Virus record (IMG/VR): IMGVR_UViG_3300009034_000098
Location: 1 to 41,405 of that record
Origin: a virus
Direction: 5' to 3' (one strand)
DNA: 41,405 nucleotides
Of this stretch, positions 8,312 through 16,722 are shown piece by piece (the stretch's first letter is position 1; every line of letters starts with the position of its first letter). The notes beneath the pieces are model-generated. The model made no database searches and was not told the origin of the DNA. It saw nothing but the letters and a program-made list of their open reading frames with translations. The position numbers were made by a program, and so were the translations under genes.

Positions 8312-8831
8312 TGTCCTCCTCCCTAAGCATCTGAACGAACTGCCACAAAACAACAGCAGCCGCCGCTATACCGACGAGCTCAGCTTCAGCAATTGGTGTT
8401 ATCTTCCTGCGGCGCTTTAGCCACTCAAGATACGCGTAAGCTGCGACATCGTAAAGCTCCTGTTCCAGCTCCAAAAGCAGATCGACATGCTTCCATGAAC
8501 TCGCGTATTTCAATGAGCCCATAGTAAGCCGCGTCTGTAGCGTCGAGCAGAATACGCTAAACCCGCCGCAAGTCGCGGTCGTCGGAATTGCCCGGACCTT
8601 GAGCATGAAAATCGGCCAAGCCTTAAGCTTCGTCTCCAAATCGGTTATCTTGTTGGCATCAACGCTATTGTCGATTTCCGCAATCTGGACACCCGGCGGG
8701 ATTTTCACGCCAAGATCTATCGGCGTCTTTAACTTATATTCACCGTCGCGCTTCTCGTACTCTATGCCCATCTGCTCCAGCCACTTCTCGAATTTCTCCT
8801 CGTCAAACACTATGATATTCGTCGGCTTCAA
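8292..8831 (-). CDS. protein of unknown function
   Basis: 179 residues if begun at TTG 8831, which has GGAGG eight bases upstream and follows the previous stop directly. The open frame extends to GTG 8867 or ATG 8861, inside the upstream zinc protein. There is an N-terminal alpha/beta region with a proline/glycine-rich strand (GVKIPPGVQIAEID), a central hydrophobic segment, then helices with a hydrophobic AELVGIAAAAVVLW near the C-terminus. I do not recognise a family. It is linked by overlap to the deoxyribosyltransferase-like gene. Confidence 0.65.
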   Translation of the reverse strand: MKPTNIIVFDEEKFEKWLEQMGIEYEKRDGEYKLKTPIDLGVKIPPGVQIAEIDNSVDANKITDLETKLKAWPIFMLKVRAIPTTATCGGFSVFCSTLQTRLTMGSLKYASSWKHVDLLLELEQELYDVAAYAYLEWLKRRRKITPIAEAELVGIAAAAVVLWQFVQMLREEDNAKRKV

Positions 8832-8832
8832 G

Positions 8833-8979
8833 TCAATCCCTCCAACTATGATCCGGCGCATAGTCACTCATATCGAATTCGATTTCGACCTCGACATTCT
8901 GCGTCTCCTCGAACTCGTGCCCGCATTCCGGGCATTTGCAGGACATTGTGACTTCCGTCTCGCCGCTCGCTGTCGCCAT
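8833..8979 (-). CDS. small zinc-ribbon protein
   Basis: 48 residues from ATG 8979, immediately after the PolB stop and behind an AGGTGA ribosome site. CKCPECGHEFEE gives a one-sided zinc knuckle, and the rest is acidic (VEVEIEFD). It sits directly behind PolB in the operon, so it could be a polymerase accessory, but that is position only. Too short for routine gene callers. Confidence 0.65.
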   Translation of the reverse strand: MATASGETEVTMSCKCPECGHEFEETQNVEVEIEFDMSDYAPDHSWRD

Positions 8980-8980
8980 T

Positions 8981-11062
8981 TCACGAATCACCTCGCGATT
9001 TCATGATTTTCAACAAATCCTTGCTCTTTAAACTTTCAATGGGTTCTAGTGCCCTTGTGATAATATCTGCAATGCGCTTGAGATAGTAATTCTCATCTAT
9101 GTCCTCTCTTCCGGCCAACTCAACAACACTGTATCCAGTTACTGTCTTGACGTATTTTGCGGTGTCACCGACGAATATCTGTATGCCGTGGTTCGCAAGC
9201 TGCTTCTCCAGCTGCGCGTACAGGGAATTGCCCTCGTAGTTCACCTTGTTGAAGCTTGCCTTCATGACGAAATCCTTGAGATCCTCTGGCATCATGACAA
9301 TGTCATCCAATATGGAACGCCAGTTCCCGTCAGCAAAGAGCACGCTTATCAGCCTCTGAAGCGCCCTGTCGCAAACCGCCGGGAGATGCTTCCCCTTCAG
9401 CGAAGCGCCATGGAACAGCAGATCGCCGTTCTCCTTCAATAGCACATAGTTCTTCTCGTTCGTGAACAGCCCGGCCTTGTAGTGGTCAACGTCCAGCTTT
9501 ATGAATTTCTTCATGTAGTCATCTGGGACAAGATCGCAAATCGCCTTTTCATAAGCTTGGATTCGCGCTTGCGACAGCCTCGAATTCGCGTAAACACCGT
9601 CTGTATCGGCCTCGATCCTTGTCGGTTCCATCGCGCAGACGCTCTTCAAGAACCAGCGGCCTATCGCCGTCGTCAGTATTATGACGAGAACGCTACCCCA
9701 TTTCGCGTACCTAAGACCGTGATAGCCCGATGCCGCGTTCATCACAAGCTTAACGACCCAATACTGCGATTTAGCCAACGGATCTGTGCGCGAACGCGGC
9801 TTCAACGCGGCCTTTGTCTTTATGAATCTGCTCAAAAACACCCTTGTTGCCGAATCTTGCGATAAATCTATCCTGCACGTCACATCGCCAATGATGTTGT
9901 CAGACACCGTTATCTTGTCGCCGTCAAACCTCGGCGCTTGATCTGTGAATTCGCTTATATCAACAAGTGTCACGCTGTATGGATCGAAGTTCCCCATGGC
10001 CATTATCGCCGGGTACATATTGACGAAGTCGATCTTGTCGACGGGCCTGAATATCCCAGTTTGGAATATGTCAACATAACCGCCCTGATAGCACTTCCGC
10101 GATCTGGAGCCAAATATGCTCGGGAACCGCGTCTGATTGTCGCCAGAATACGGAATGCCCCTTTTCAAGAAATCTCTGCCGTAAATGTAATTGGGTATGT
10201 GTGACGGCGTCCTGGTAGTTATCAGATTCATCGGGAGCCGCATGTCCTCCGCGAGCTGCTTGAGATTCATCATGTACGTCTTCGCCAGTATGTAAGTGAG
10301 CCGCGCATCAGAGAGATTGTAGTCAAGCAGATCGACGGTGTTAAGCAGATTCACCGCACGCCTGTCGACTTCAACAACGTGCTTTATCTTCAGGAACTTC
10401 GCCACAGCCTTCAAACCGACCCCCTTTATGCCGTTCAGGCTCTGGTCGTACAGCACCTCATCGAATACATCAAAGTGCAACCTGCCGTCAATATCTATCC
10501 TCCGAACCTTGAATCTGTCTCCCGCAGATGCCGCATTGTCAAATTTCCTATATATAACAACAGGCTCTGATCCGTCGCGCCCAATACTTACAGGAATACC
10601 GAACCGTTTCCCTGTGACTAGCGCCATAAGCATATCGTAGCGATTAGCAAAGTATCCGGCAATGATATCAGGATCTCGCTCGTTTATCGTATCAATGAAA
10701 AATGTCAGTACGTCAATAGGATTGTCGCTCTTGTAAACGCTGGCATAACCATCGCCCCAAAAAGCACAAGATAACAATGTGTCGCGATCTGGATTCGGCG
10801 AAATCCCCTTAGATATCGACTCGAAGTCATACGCGAGAATCTTCTCATCTTTGCTTTCGTTCACGAAACCGAAGGCCGCAGCGATCTTCTGTATTAATGG
10901 CATTTCTCTTGGTAGTCGGTTTATGATCTCCCAATCCGGTATGCTGACGGCGAAAGACTCCCCTCCCGGCAAAACAACGTTCACCTTGCTCTTCCCAGCA
11001 TAATTCGCTGAAAGAACGTAGGCTTCCGGTAGCTTCAACGAAATGGGATTCTCACCGCGCAT
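8981..11062 (-). CDS. polB: family B DNA polymerase with 3'-5' exonuclease
   Basis: 693 residues. Exonuclease motifs: YDFES (D79, E81), FANRYD (N140, D143) and YNLSD (Y248, D252). Polymerase motifs: A as DFVNMYP (D345), B as KLVMNAASGYHG (K438, N442), C as ADTDGVY (D486, D488). All catalytic acids are present, so both activities are probably intact. The protein is shorter than cellular archaeal PolB enzymes, as is usual in viruses. It is the first gene after the promoter at 11111-11122 and so can be expressed separately from the tail operon. It would extend primers laid by the primase-helicase at 573. Confidence 0.96.
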   Translation of the reverse strand: MRGENPISLKLPEAYVLSANYAGKSKVNVVLPGGESFAVSIPDWEIINRLPREMPLIQKIAAAFGFVNESKDEKILAYDFESISKGISPNPDRDTLLSCAFWGDGYASVYKSDNPIDVLTFFIDTINERDPDIIAGYFANRYDMLMALVTGKRFGIPVSIGRDGSEPVVIYRKFDNAASAGDRFKVRRIDIDGRLHFDVFDEVLYDQSLNGIKGVGLKAVAKFLKIKHVVEVDRRAVNLLNTVDLLDYNLSDARLTYILAKTYMMNLKQLAEDMRLPMNLITTRTPSHIPNYIYGRDFLKRGIPYSGDNQTRFPSIFGSRSRKCYQGGYVDIFQTGIFRPVDKIDFVNMYPAIMAMGNFDPYSVTLVDISEFTDQAPRFDGDKITVSDNIIGDVTCRIDLSQDSATRVFLSRFIKTKAALKPRSRTDPLAKSQYWVVKLVMNAASGYHGLRYAKWGSVLVIILTTAIGRWFLKSVCAMEPTRIEADTDGVYANSRLSQARIQAYEKAICDLVPDDYMKKFIKLDVDHYKAGLFTNEKNYVLLKENGDLLFHGASLKGKHLPAVCDRALQRLISVLFADGNWRSILDDIVMMPEDLKDFVMKASFNKVNYEGNSLYAQLEKQLANHGIQIFVGDTAKYVKTVTGYSVVELAGREDIDENYYLKRIADIITRALEPIESLKSKDLLKIMKSRGDS

Positions 11063-11110
11063 TCACATTACCAACTAGAACCTTTTCTACAGTAATATTA
11101 TTGAAACACT

Positions 11111-11122
11111 GTATATATAAGC
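11111..11122 (-). promoter_or_regulatory. archaeal TATA promoter for polB
   Basis: On the minus strand GCTTATATATAC lies about 50 bases before the polB start, inside the only gap larger than 100 bases in the leftward arm (11063-11168). The upstream BRE-like bases are weak. A start of transcription near 11088 would leave a leader of about 25 bases. Confidence 0.7.
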
Positions 11123-11133
11123 AGACACTTGCT

Positions 11134-11179
11134 AACTTACTTAGAAATAAAACAACATAGAAAAAAACTTACTTAGAAA
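11134..11179. repeat. direct repeat AACTTACTTAGAAA x2 upstream of polB
   Basis: The 14-base sequence occurs at 11134-11147 and 11166-11179, 32 bases apart, about three helical turns. It flanks the T-tract terminator and lies just upstream of the polB TATA box, so it may be an operator read from the same face of the helix. The second copy includes the stop codon of the Cas4-like gene. Confidence 0.6.
11161..11167 (-). terminator. T-tract terminator after the Cas4-like gene
   Basis: Seven T residues on the minus strand begin two bases after the stop of the Cas4-like gene. Archaeal RNA polymerase stops at such tracts without a hairpin, so the long tail transcript may end here before the polB promoter restarts transcription. 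Confidence 0.6.
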
Positions 11180-11903
11180 AAAGGGGGCAGACGTTTTTGT
11201 AGACCTTGGAGCAATACTTGCACTTCCATTTCGCCGGCGCCTTGATCGTTTCCGGGTGCTTGTAGAAATCGAATATCTCTTCGATCTTTGCTTTGATCTT
11301 CGGCGGATCGTATTCCACGATTCTGTAGCACATCAACGCGAGATCCTTGGATGAGTGTATAACCGCCGCATGGTACTTCCCCAAAGAGTAGCCCAGCGGT
11401 GTTATCGTCGGCGACAGTACGTACGAGTATATCTTCGCCTGGAATTTCGCTATCGGTAGTATGAACCGCTTCACGAGATACAGCGGCATCCTCGTCGTCT
11501 TGTATTCGATTATGCTGACTAAGCCGCCCGGAGTCACCTGGAAGTCGTCCGGGTGCCCAGTTATGTCGACGAAAATCTCCGTGCCCTCGAACCTTCTGAC
11601 GAATCCGCGCTCATCTTGCCGGTACTTATCTATCCGCTCTATGAACTTCCTTTCCCACGGAAACCGCTTGCCCATAGTTTCGAAAAGCTTGTCGTGCAGA
11701 TTTGTTCCGAGATTCATCCATTCTTTCTCCGGCATTCTCAGCCCTAGCATTGATGTCGCATACGACTTCCATCCGCACCACCAGTACGACGCTATCGTGC
11801 TTGCTCTGACGCGCTCGGGGAACTTGTCCTCGGCAATCTCCATGACCGGAAGTCGCAGCCGCAATATCGAAGTATCGTTAGGCAATTCTTCTCCAAGTTT
11901 CAA
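11169..11903 (-). CDS. Cas4-like PD-(D/E)XK exonuclease with Fe-S cysteines
   Basis: 244 residues. The order of motifs is that of Cas4/RecB-family nucleases: Cys in WWCGW (C43), His in GTNLHD (H70), Asp in GHPDD (D119/D120), EYK (E133, K135), Gln in KFQAKIYSY (Q155), then CKYC......C (C228, C231, C239). The four Cys positions suggest a 4Fe-4S cluster. Viral Cas4-like enzymes resect DNA ends for recombination. There is no CRISPR array or other cas gene in the window. ATG 11903 overlaps the previous stop by ATGA. It is the last gene of the transcript that begins at 22857 if the T-tract at 11161 works. Confidence 0.88.
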   Translation of the reverse strand: MKLGEELPNDTSILRLRLPVMEIAEDKFPERVRASTIASYWWCGWKSYATSMLGLRMPEKEWMNLGTNLHDKLFETMGKRFPWERKFIERIDKYRQDERGFVRRFEGTEIFVDITGHPDDFQVTPGGLVSIIEYKTTRMPLYLVKRFILPIAKFQAKIYSYVLSPTITPLGYSLGKYHAAVIHSSKDLALMCYRIVEYDPPKIKAKIEEIFDFYKHPETIKAPAKWKCKYCSKVYKNVCPLFSK

Positions 11904-12421
11904 TCGTTTCCCTCCAATATCTTGAGTCCTTGCTCAGCAGTGCCGATCCAGTAATTCTGATAGTTGAAGCGCTTTCCCTGCTCCTCACCGGTATTGACGA
12001 TACAAAGCTCGACTTCCGCCGGGATCCATCCGTCCGGCCCTCTGAATGGCTCTATCTTCGTCCTGAAAACCTCCTGCGTTACCCACAGAGTCATCCGCGT
12101 CCCCGGCGGATTCTCCTTCATGGTTTTCGGCTCGAGTATCTCCACAGTGACGATCTCGCGTTCGCCGTACTGCGATTTCGTCATCCGGGATTTGCCGACA
12201 GTCTTCAGAAACACCGGAACATGCTTTTCAAATTTCAGTGACGGTAACCCGGTGCTTTCCTTTGCCGCCTTCTCAAACTTCTTTGCGATCGCCTCTTTGT
12301 TGTCAAGCCAATTAACCGGTTTCGCCATAGCAACTCTGCTTATCGGGATTATCAATGACATATCACGTGGATCAGCCTGCCTCAAGTCCTCGATAACTTG
12401 CTCTCCCAATTTCACGTTCAT
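11900..12421 (-). CDS. possible single-stranded-DNA-binding (OB-fold) protein
   Basis: 173 residues. The second half alternates strands in an OB-like order (GEREIVTVEILEPK, RMTLWVTQEVF, AEVELCIVNTGEE, FNYQNYWIG) after a helical N-terminus. The position between the Vsr and Cas4-like genes supports a role in DNA repair or replication, and no other SSB candidate is visible. No motif proves the fold, so the call is tentative. Overlaps the Cas4-like gene by ATGA. Confidence 0.5.
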   Translation of the reverse strand: MNVKLGEQVIEDLRQADPRDMSLIIPISRVAMAKPVNWLDNKEAIAKKFEKAAKESTGLPSLKFEKHVPVFLKTVGKSRMTKSQYGEREIVTVEILEPKTMKENPPGTRMTLWVTQEVFRTKIEPFRGPDGWIPAEVELCIVNTGEEQGKRFNYQNYWIGTAEQGLKILEGND

Positions 12422-12431
12422 TCACCTCCGT

Positions 12432-12863
12432 TCATATTATTATAACACTCCATTCTTTTTCATCAATCAATGATGAAATGCAAGATATTAAAGATTTAAG
12501 AGCTTTTTTCTTAGAAAGACTGTGTTCCCAAACGCGAATGACTCGGATATTGTTTTTTAAAAGTTTCTTTGTTTTTTCAATATCCCGCTCGGCATTCCGC
12601 TTAAGCTTTGGAACCCAATAATCTTTATTGCTTTCTGGCATACTACCATGAATCGGACAGCAATGCCAAAAACAGCCATCAATAAACAAAGCAATTCCCT
12701 TCTCGACATGAACGTAGTCTATTTTCATCCCGAGAAGTTTCTGCTGGTATTTAAAACCGAGCGCTTCCAAATCGGCTTTCGGGCGGAGCTCGCACTTGGT
12801 GTCTTGACTCCGGATTCGCGACATTATTCGAGATCTCGTCGCCGGACTGAATTTGTCTATCAT
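12432..12863 (-). CDS. vsr: very short patch repair (Vsr) endonuclease
   Basis: 143 residues. The family pattern is clear: MSRIRSQDTKCE with catalytic Glu (E25), LGMKIDYVH with Asp (D49), FIDGCFWHCCP with catalytic His (H67) and zinc-site cysteines, then SNKDYWVPKLKRNAERD and the closing VIRVWEH. Vsr nicks DNA 5' to the T of a T:G mismatch, normally repairing deaminated 5-methylcytosine. No cytosine methyltransferase is visible in the window. AT-richer than the flanking genes, with small gaps on both sides, so it may be a later insertion. Confidence 0.95.
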   Translation of the reverse strand: MIDKFSPATRSRIMSRIRSQDTKCELRPKADLEALGFKYQQKLLGMKIDYVHVEKGIALFIDGCFWHCCPIHGSMPESNKDYWVPKLKRNAERDIEKTKKLLKNNIRVIRVWEHSLSKKKALKSLISCISSLIDEKEWSVIII

Positions 12864-12878
12864 CTTCCATCACACTAT

Positions 12879-13142
12879 TTATGATCTCCTACGCTTATAA
12901 ATGTTTCCTCTCTCGCAGATGTCGTTGAAATCCTCCCAGCTCATGTCCTTGACGCGCTCCAGCCCGATCTTGAATATCGCGCTCTTGACAATCGACTTCG
13001 TTAATTTCCTAGATTTCGGTTCCGTGCCAAGTTTCTTCAATTCCAGAAGCTTGCGGTATAACCTGACGAAGCACTCATCCAATTCCTCAATGTCGCTATC
13101 CTTCACCGAAACCATTATGTCCCGCTTCTTGTCGCGATTCAT
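12879..13142 (-). CDS. probable ribbon-helix-helix DNA-binding protein
   Basis: 87 residues from ATG 13142, behind GGAG and directly after the previous stop. The open frame extends to 13274 inside another gene. A short strand (DIMVSVKD) is followed by two helices (SDIEELDECFVRLYRKL and RKLTKSIVKSAIFKIGLERV), a ribbon-helix-helix order, with a basic C-terminus. It could be a transcription regulator of this arm. The first helix is longer than usual, so confidence is limited. Confidence 0.5.
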   Translation of the reverse strand: MNRDKKRDIMVSVKDSDIEELDECFVRLYRKLLELKKLGTEPKSRKLTKSIVKSAIFKIGLERVKDMSWEDFNDICERGNIYKRRRS

Positions 13143-13146
13143 TTTG

Positions 13147-13407
13147 TCATTCTCCGCGTATTCCCATGTCTTTTTTAAATTGCTTCTTAGTTTTTGTTTC
13201 GATTTCAACTTGTCGGTATAAAGGCATGTATTGTTTAATGATGTCCATGGCCGCCATAACTTTGGCTTCGTCATCCGTGTCGAACACGATCTCTCTCACG
13301 CGCCCTCCGTCACGCTCGACCATCGTGAAAACTGGCGCTGGCAAACCAAGGTCTATTAGGTCTTTTGTCGTTTCAATTAGTTTCAGCCTAACGATTTTCA
13401 CAGCCAT
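13147..13407 (-). CDS. small protein of unknown function behind the tail fibre
   Basis: 86 residues, ATG 13407, overlapping the fibre stop by 10 bases and preceded by AGGAGG. The pattern of a strand (KIVRLKLIETT), a turn, a second strand (REIVFDTDDEAKV) and a C-terminal helix suggests a compact alpha/beta fold. It could be a fibre assembly factor by position. Family not recognised. Confidence 0.7.
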   Translation of the reverse strand: MAVKIVRLKLIETTKDLIDLGLPAPVFTMVERDGGRVREIVFDTDDEAKVMAAMDIIKQYMPLYRQVEIETKTKKQFKKDMGIRGE

Positions 13408-15179
13408 TCCTCCTGCGCAATGAAATTGTAAACGTAAAGTTTGTCTGAACCTTGGGCATTAGCTGAAATTTGAAAAACTCCGTCTTGCATGTTAACTGGA
13501 GGGTCTATGACATCATCTGAAAATAGCCAGTTTTCCCCAGCCTCGTCAAAAGACCAGTAGGATTTGCCGTCGTCGTTATTGTATCTGCCTTTGACGACGA
13601 AAGATTCTTCAACACCTAAGTCGCGACATAAATAATAAGCGACTGCTGTGGCACCAGGGGTAATGTAAAACCCAGCATGCGTAAAATTGAGGATTATGCG
13701 CGAGTTATTAACAATAGATATGTTGCTATAACCCCACCAAAATTGACCGACTCCACCAGTTCTTTTCACATATAAATAAATCGTTATTGAGTTCCCAGAT
13801 GGGATAACAAGTTCTTTGACCGGTGATGATATTAAATAGATCGGAAAAGCACTCGGAGCACCATCCAATATGCCTCGCAATTCAACTTCTAGCGCATAAC
13901 CTTCGGCTAATGTTTTTTGGGAACTGAAATTGATGTTCCAGTTCACCATCGTTTTTGATGATTGCGTAACTGTGTAAGTAGCATTAGCTAATGCTGTGCG
14001 CGTTCCATCTGGAGCGATTTTGTTAATAGTACATTTTACAGCATATGATACGGTATAGTTTTCCATCCATGTGCCTTCTGCATAAGTTGCATGATGCAAA
14101 CCAAGTTGATCTTCTGTTTTTGTATTCACTGTCCAATTTCTTGTGGACAAAACAAGTGGTTGATTTAAGTTGAACGCCCAAGGTTGCGATGCTGTTCCGA
14201 GTCCCAAGAGCATGTTAGTATCTAGGGCTAGCGTACCCGAGATTTTGGCTCTAGCTTTAAATTCCGGGCTGAATGCTCTCTCCATTATGAGATATCCATA
14301 GACCATGCTTGTACTGCCTGTTGTGAGCTCCAGTAGCAACTCGTTTTTGTTGAAAGCATAATCGCCGGATTTTAACGAGTATTTGTCGCCTCCGAAAGTA
14401 TGGACGACATTTCGCTGATTCGTGTAAACTTGCCATCGCGTGTAAGTTGAAATTTTCGGAATAGTAACTTGCCCGGAGCCGATATGAACCGTTTGGATTT
14501 GAGCGTCATCTATTTTGGCCGACGTTATTTGCGCTGCGCCTATTTTCGCCGTCGTGACAGCGAGATCGTCTATCTTTGCCGTCGTCACCGCGAGATTGTC
14601 TATCAAAGCTGTTGTTACAGCCAAATTGGCGATGTCCGCTGTTTGGATACAGGCTGTGCCAAAGACGGCATCAGCTGCCGTTATCGACCCGGCGCGAAAT
14701 GTTCCACCCTCCATGTACGTCTCCATGACCGTCTTATAACCAATCCCGCTGAGGTTCATCGCGATTATGCAATCCTCATCAAGCAATGTCGGTCTCGTAT
14801 CTGATGCTGACATCTGATATGGCGCTGTCTTGTCCCACCACAGATATTTCTTATTAGAATTCCCTGTGACAACACCATATTCAGAACCATCGTAATAAAC
14901 TTTGAATGCTGACCATGTAACATAACCACCAGATGGCGTATTATCCGTCAGAGTCAAATCTTCAACGATATGAAAACCCATGATATTCAATCGACTAGGA
15001 TCAAAAATCCCAGCTAAGAATTTGAGATTATCAGTCCAGAAATCTGGTTTGAACGACTCCTCTGTAATAGACCCGCCAGATGCAGTGCTGGTGCTTCTCA
15101 CGCCGCTTACATCCTCAAGCCGCTCGAGCCGCGCTATAATATCAATAATAACTTTGTCGCGAGTTTGTGGTTCTGGCAT
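13398..15179 (-). CDS. tail fibre / distal tail protein
   Basis: 593 residues from ATG 15179 (GGTGAG six bases before it); GTG 15188 is the alternative. The N-terminus has a short coiled coil (DIIARLERLEDV). Residues about 185-240 consist of 10-residue repeats of the type LAVTTAKIDD, a pattern found in trimeric fibre shafts. A large beta-rich C-terminal region with aromatic residues follows and is the likely receptor-binding or attachment part. It follows the baseplate hub, where fibre genes normally lie. A less GC-rich C-terminal half suggests exchange of the tip. Confidence 0.8.
   Translation of the reverse strand: MPEPQTRDKVIIDIIARLERLEDVSGVRSTSTASGGSITEESFKPDFWTDNLKFLAGIFDPSRLNIMGFHIVEDLTLTDNTPSGGYVTWSAFKVYYDGSEYGVVTGNSNKKYLWWDKTAPYQMSASDTRPTLLDEDCIIAMNLSGIGYKTVMETYMEGGTFRAGSITAADAVFGTACIQTADIANLAVTTALIDNLAVTTAKIDDLAVTTAKIGAAQITSAKIDDAQIQTVHIGSGQVTIPKISTYTRWQVYTNQRNVVHTFGGDKYSLKSGDYAFNKNELLLELTTGSTSMVYGYLIMERAFSPEFKARAKISGTLALDTNMLLGLGTASQPWAFNLNQPLVLSTRNWTVNTKTEDQLGLHHATYAEGTWMENYTVSYAVKCTINKIAPDGTRTALANATYTVTQSSKTMVNWNINFSSQKTLAEGYALEVELRGILDGAPSAFPIYLISSPVKELVIPSGNSITIYLYVKRTGGVGQFWWGYSNISIVNNSRIILNFTHAGFYITPGATAVAYYLCRDLGVEESFVVKGRYNNDDGKSYWSFDEAGENWLFSDDVIDPPVNMQDGVFQISANAQGSDKLYVYNFIAQEEWL
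14551..14640. repeat. three 30-bp tandem repeats in the fibre shaft
   Basis: Units at 14551-14580, 14581-14610 and 14611-14640 are imperfect 30-base repeats encoding LAVTTAKIDD-type decapeptides. Divergence between units is mainly at third positions and at the hypervariable third and fourth codons, so the peptide pattern has been kept by selection. Confidence 0.8.
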
Positions 15180-15180
15180 A

Positions 15181-16722
15181 TCACTCACCCATTGTCAGTC
15201 CGCATTCCCATTTCGTTTTCTTCAGCTCATGGGCAATTTCTAATAACCGCAAATTCGAAATCGAGAAATCATCAGTCACAATATTCTGTTTATATCCCGG
15301 AATAAAATAATCCCCCTCGACAGTGAGGCGCTTTAAATTTATGAGTTTGGTTTTGACAAGATTAAGTTTGTACGCGGCAAAATTCAAGCATTCAGCGTCC
15401 GATTTCAGATTGTCGTCGATTATCGGCTTCGCCATCCGTATCCCGTACGGGTGAACCAAATCTTCCTGCACCCCGTAAAATCGCTCCTTGCCGAAATGCG
15501 GAGAATCAACGCGAACATTCCGCGTCCCACCAGAGCTCGTGTAGATCATAAAGTAAAAGCCACTGACTTTGTCCCACTGGAACTGCAACGGATCCTGAAA
15601 GCCGTTGAAGTAGCTTCCCCATTTCTCTGAGTCAGGTCCCATCGACACACTTAGCGGTGTCCACTCTTCCTTTTCGACGCTCATAAGCTGCTTAATTGAC
15701 GGATTAATATTGCCGTCTTGATGCAATGCTATACCGACAACGCCGCTCCATTTGTCGTCGAGCTTAATCCAGCAATCGAAGGCTTTCAAACCGTGCCGCT
15801 TTTTGGCATCGGCATAATTACTGCTTGGACTGAGCATGAACTTGAACCAGTCCCAATCCGGCGTCACGTCTGTTGTGCTCGTAAATTTTATGCTATTGCT
15901 TCCGTAAAGTTTATCTGAGCTGTCTAACGAAACCGACATTGCTCCGCCAGCACAAGACCACGCACCTTCAGTCGGCGTCAGCGATTCGCTCCAGGAATCT
16001 CGAAGCGCCGGATATGTTTTTTCAGCAGCACCGTAAACTTGAAATTTGCTTCTAACTCTATGTATATCGTCGGTTCTTAGATAATTAATAAATCTTCCAG
16101 CAACGTTTATCGAACTCGTATATTTGCCGCGATAAAAAATGTGAAGCTTCTTATCTTTGTCAATATAGGCATCAAATCCAACAGCGCCCCCGCCGGTTTT
16201 CGCCTTGCGGCAAATTTTCGTTATAACATCATAAGGATTCGCATCCTCAAATTCTTCAGTATGCGTACTAGCAATATCTGAACCATCGTCTGTGCTATCC
16301 ATTGTCACATCCGAACACAAAACGAGAGCTTCTTCTATTATCGTTTTGCCGCTCACTGCATCATATGCTTTAGTCAAAAAATCCGGTGGAGCGTGAAACT
16401 CCTGCCCGTAATCTTCAACGTAAATTGGCAAGTTACGGACTCCGCGATTCAAATCAGCATCCCAGCCAAGCTGCACGACTCTCCCAGCAAAAATCACAGT
16501 TTCGCTCTCGCCGATTCGCCAGATAGATACGGTGATTGGATCGTATTCATCAACTTTTGTGTTATAAAAGCCGTCTTTGTTATTGAGTAGAATAAGCCCG
16601 CCGCTGACTCCGAATTCGAGCAATGACAAATTAATTTTCAAATCATCAATGTCCTCTTCCGGAATCGTGTACGGTGTTGCACCAACAACAACCTTGCCGG
16701 TGGCGGCCTTAAATTGACTCAG
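15181..16722 (-). CDS. baseplate hub protein with inserted lectin-like domain, CTG start
   Basis: 513 residues from CTG 16722, which overlaps the tape-measure stop as CTGA and has GGAG nine bases upstream. A TTG start at 16641 would cut off 27 residues that read like protein (ATGKVVVGATPYTIPEEDI). The N-terminal part (WRIGESETVIFAGRV) and the closing part (PGYKQNIVTDD, HELKKTKWECGLTMG) follow the tail hub pattern of XkdQ/gpD-like proteins. Residues about 235-405 form a separate beta-sandwich-like insert (GAMSVSLDSSDKLYGSNSI) resembling carbohydrate-binding modules. It sits at the tail tip between tape measure and fibre. Confidence 0.75.
   Translation of the reverse strand: MSQFKAATGKVVVGATPYTIPEEDIDDLKINLSLLEFGVSGGLILLNNKDGFYNTKVDEYDPITVSIWRIGESETVIFAGRVVQLGWDADLNRGVRNLPIYVEDYGQEFHAPPDFLTKAYDAVSGKTIIEEALVLCSDVTMDSTDDGSDIASTHTEEFEDANPYDVITKICRKAKTGGGAVGFDAYIDKDKKLHIFYRGKYTSSINVAGRFINYLRTDDIHRVRSKFQVYGAAEKTYPALRDSWSESLTPTEGAWSCAGGAMSVSLDSSDKLYGSNSIKFTSTTDVTPDWDWFKFMLSPSSNYADAKKRHGLKAFDCWIKLDDKWSGVVGIALHQDGNINPSIKQLMSVEKEEWTPLSVSMGPDSEKWGSYFNGFQDPLQFQWDKVSGFYFMIYTSSGGTRNVRVDSPHFGKERFYGVQEDLVHPYGIRMAKPIIDDNLKSDAECLNFAAYKLNLVKTKLINLKRLTVEGDYFIPGYKQNIVTDDFSISNLRLLEIAHELKKTKWECGLTMGE

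Noticed and set aside
11169-11903. Cas4-like gene as part of a CRISPR-Cas locus
   Set aside because: No repeat-spacer array and no other cas gene is visible; viral Cas4-like nucleases act in replication and recombination.
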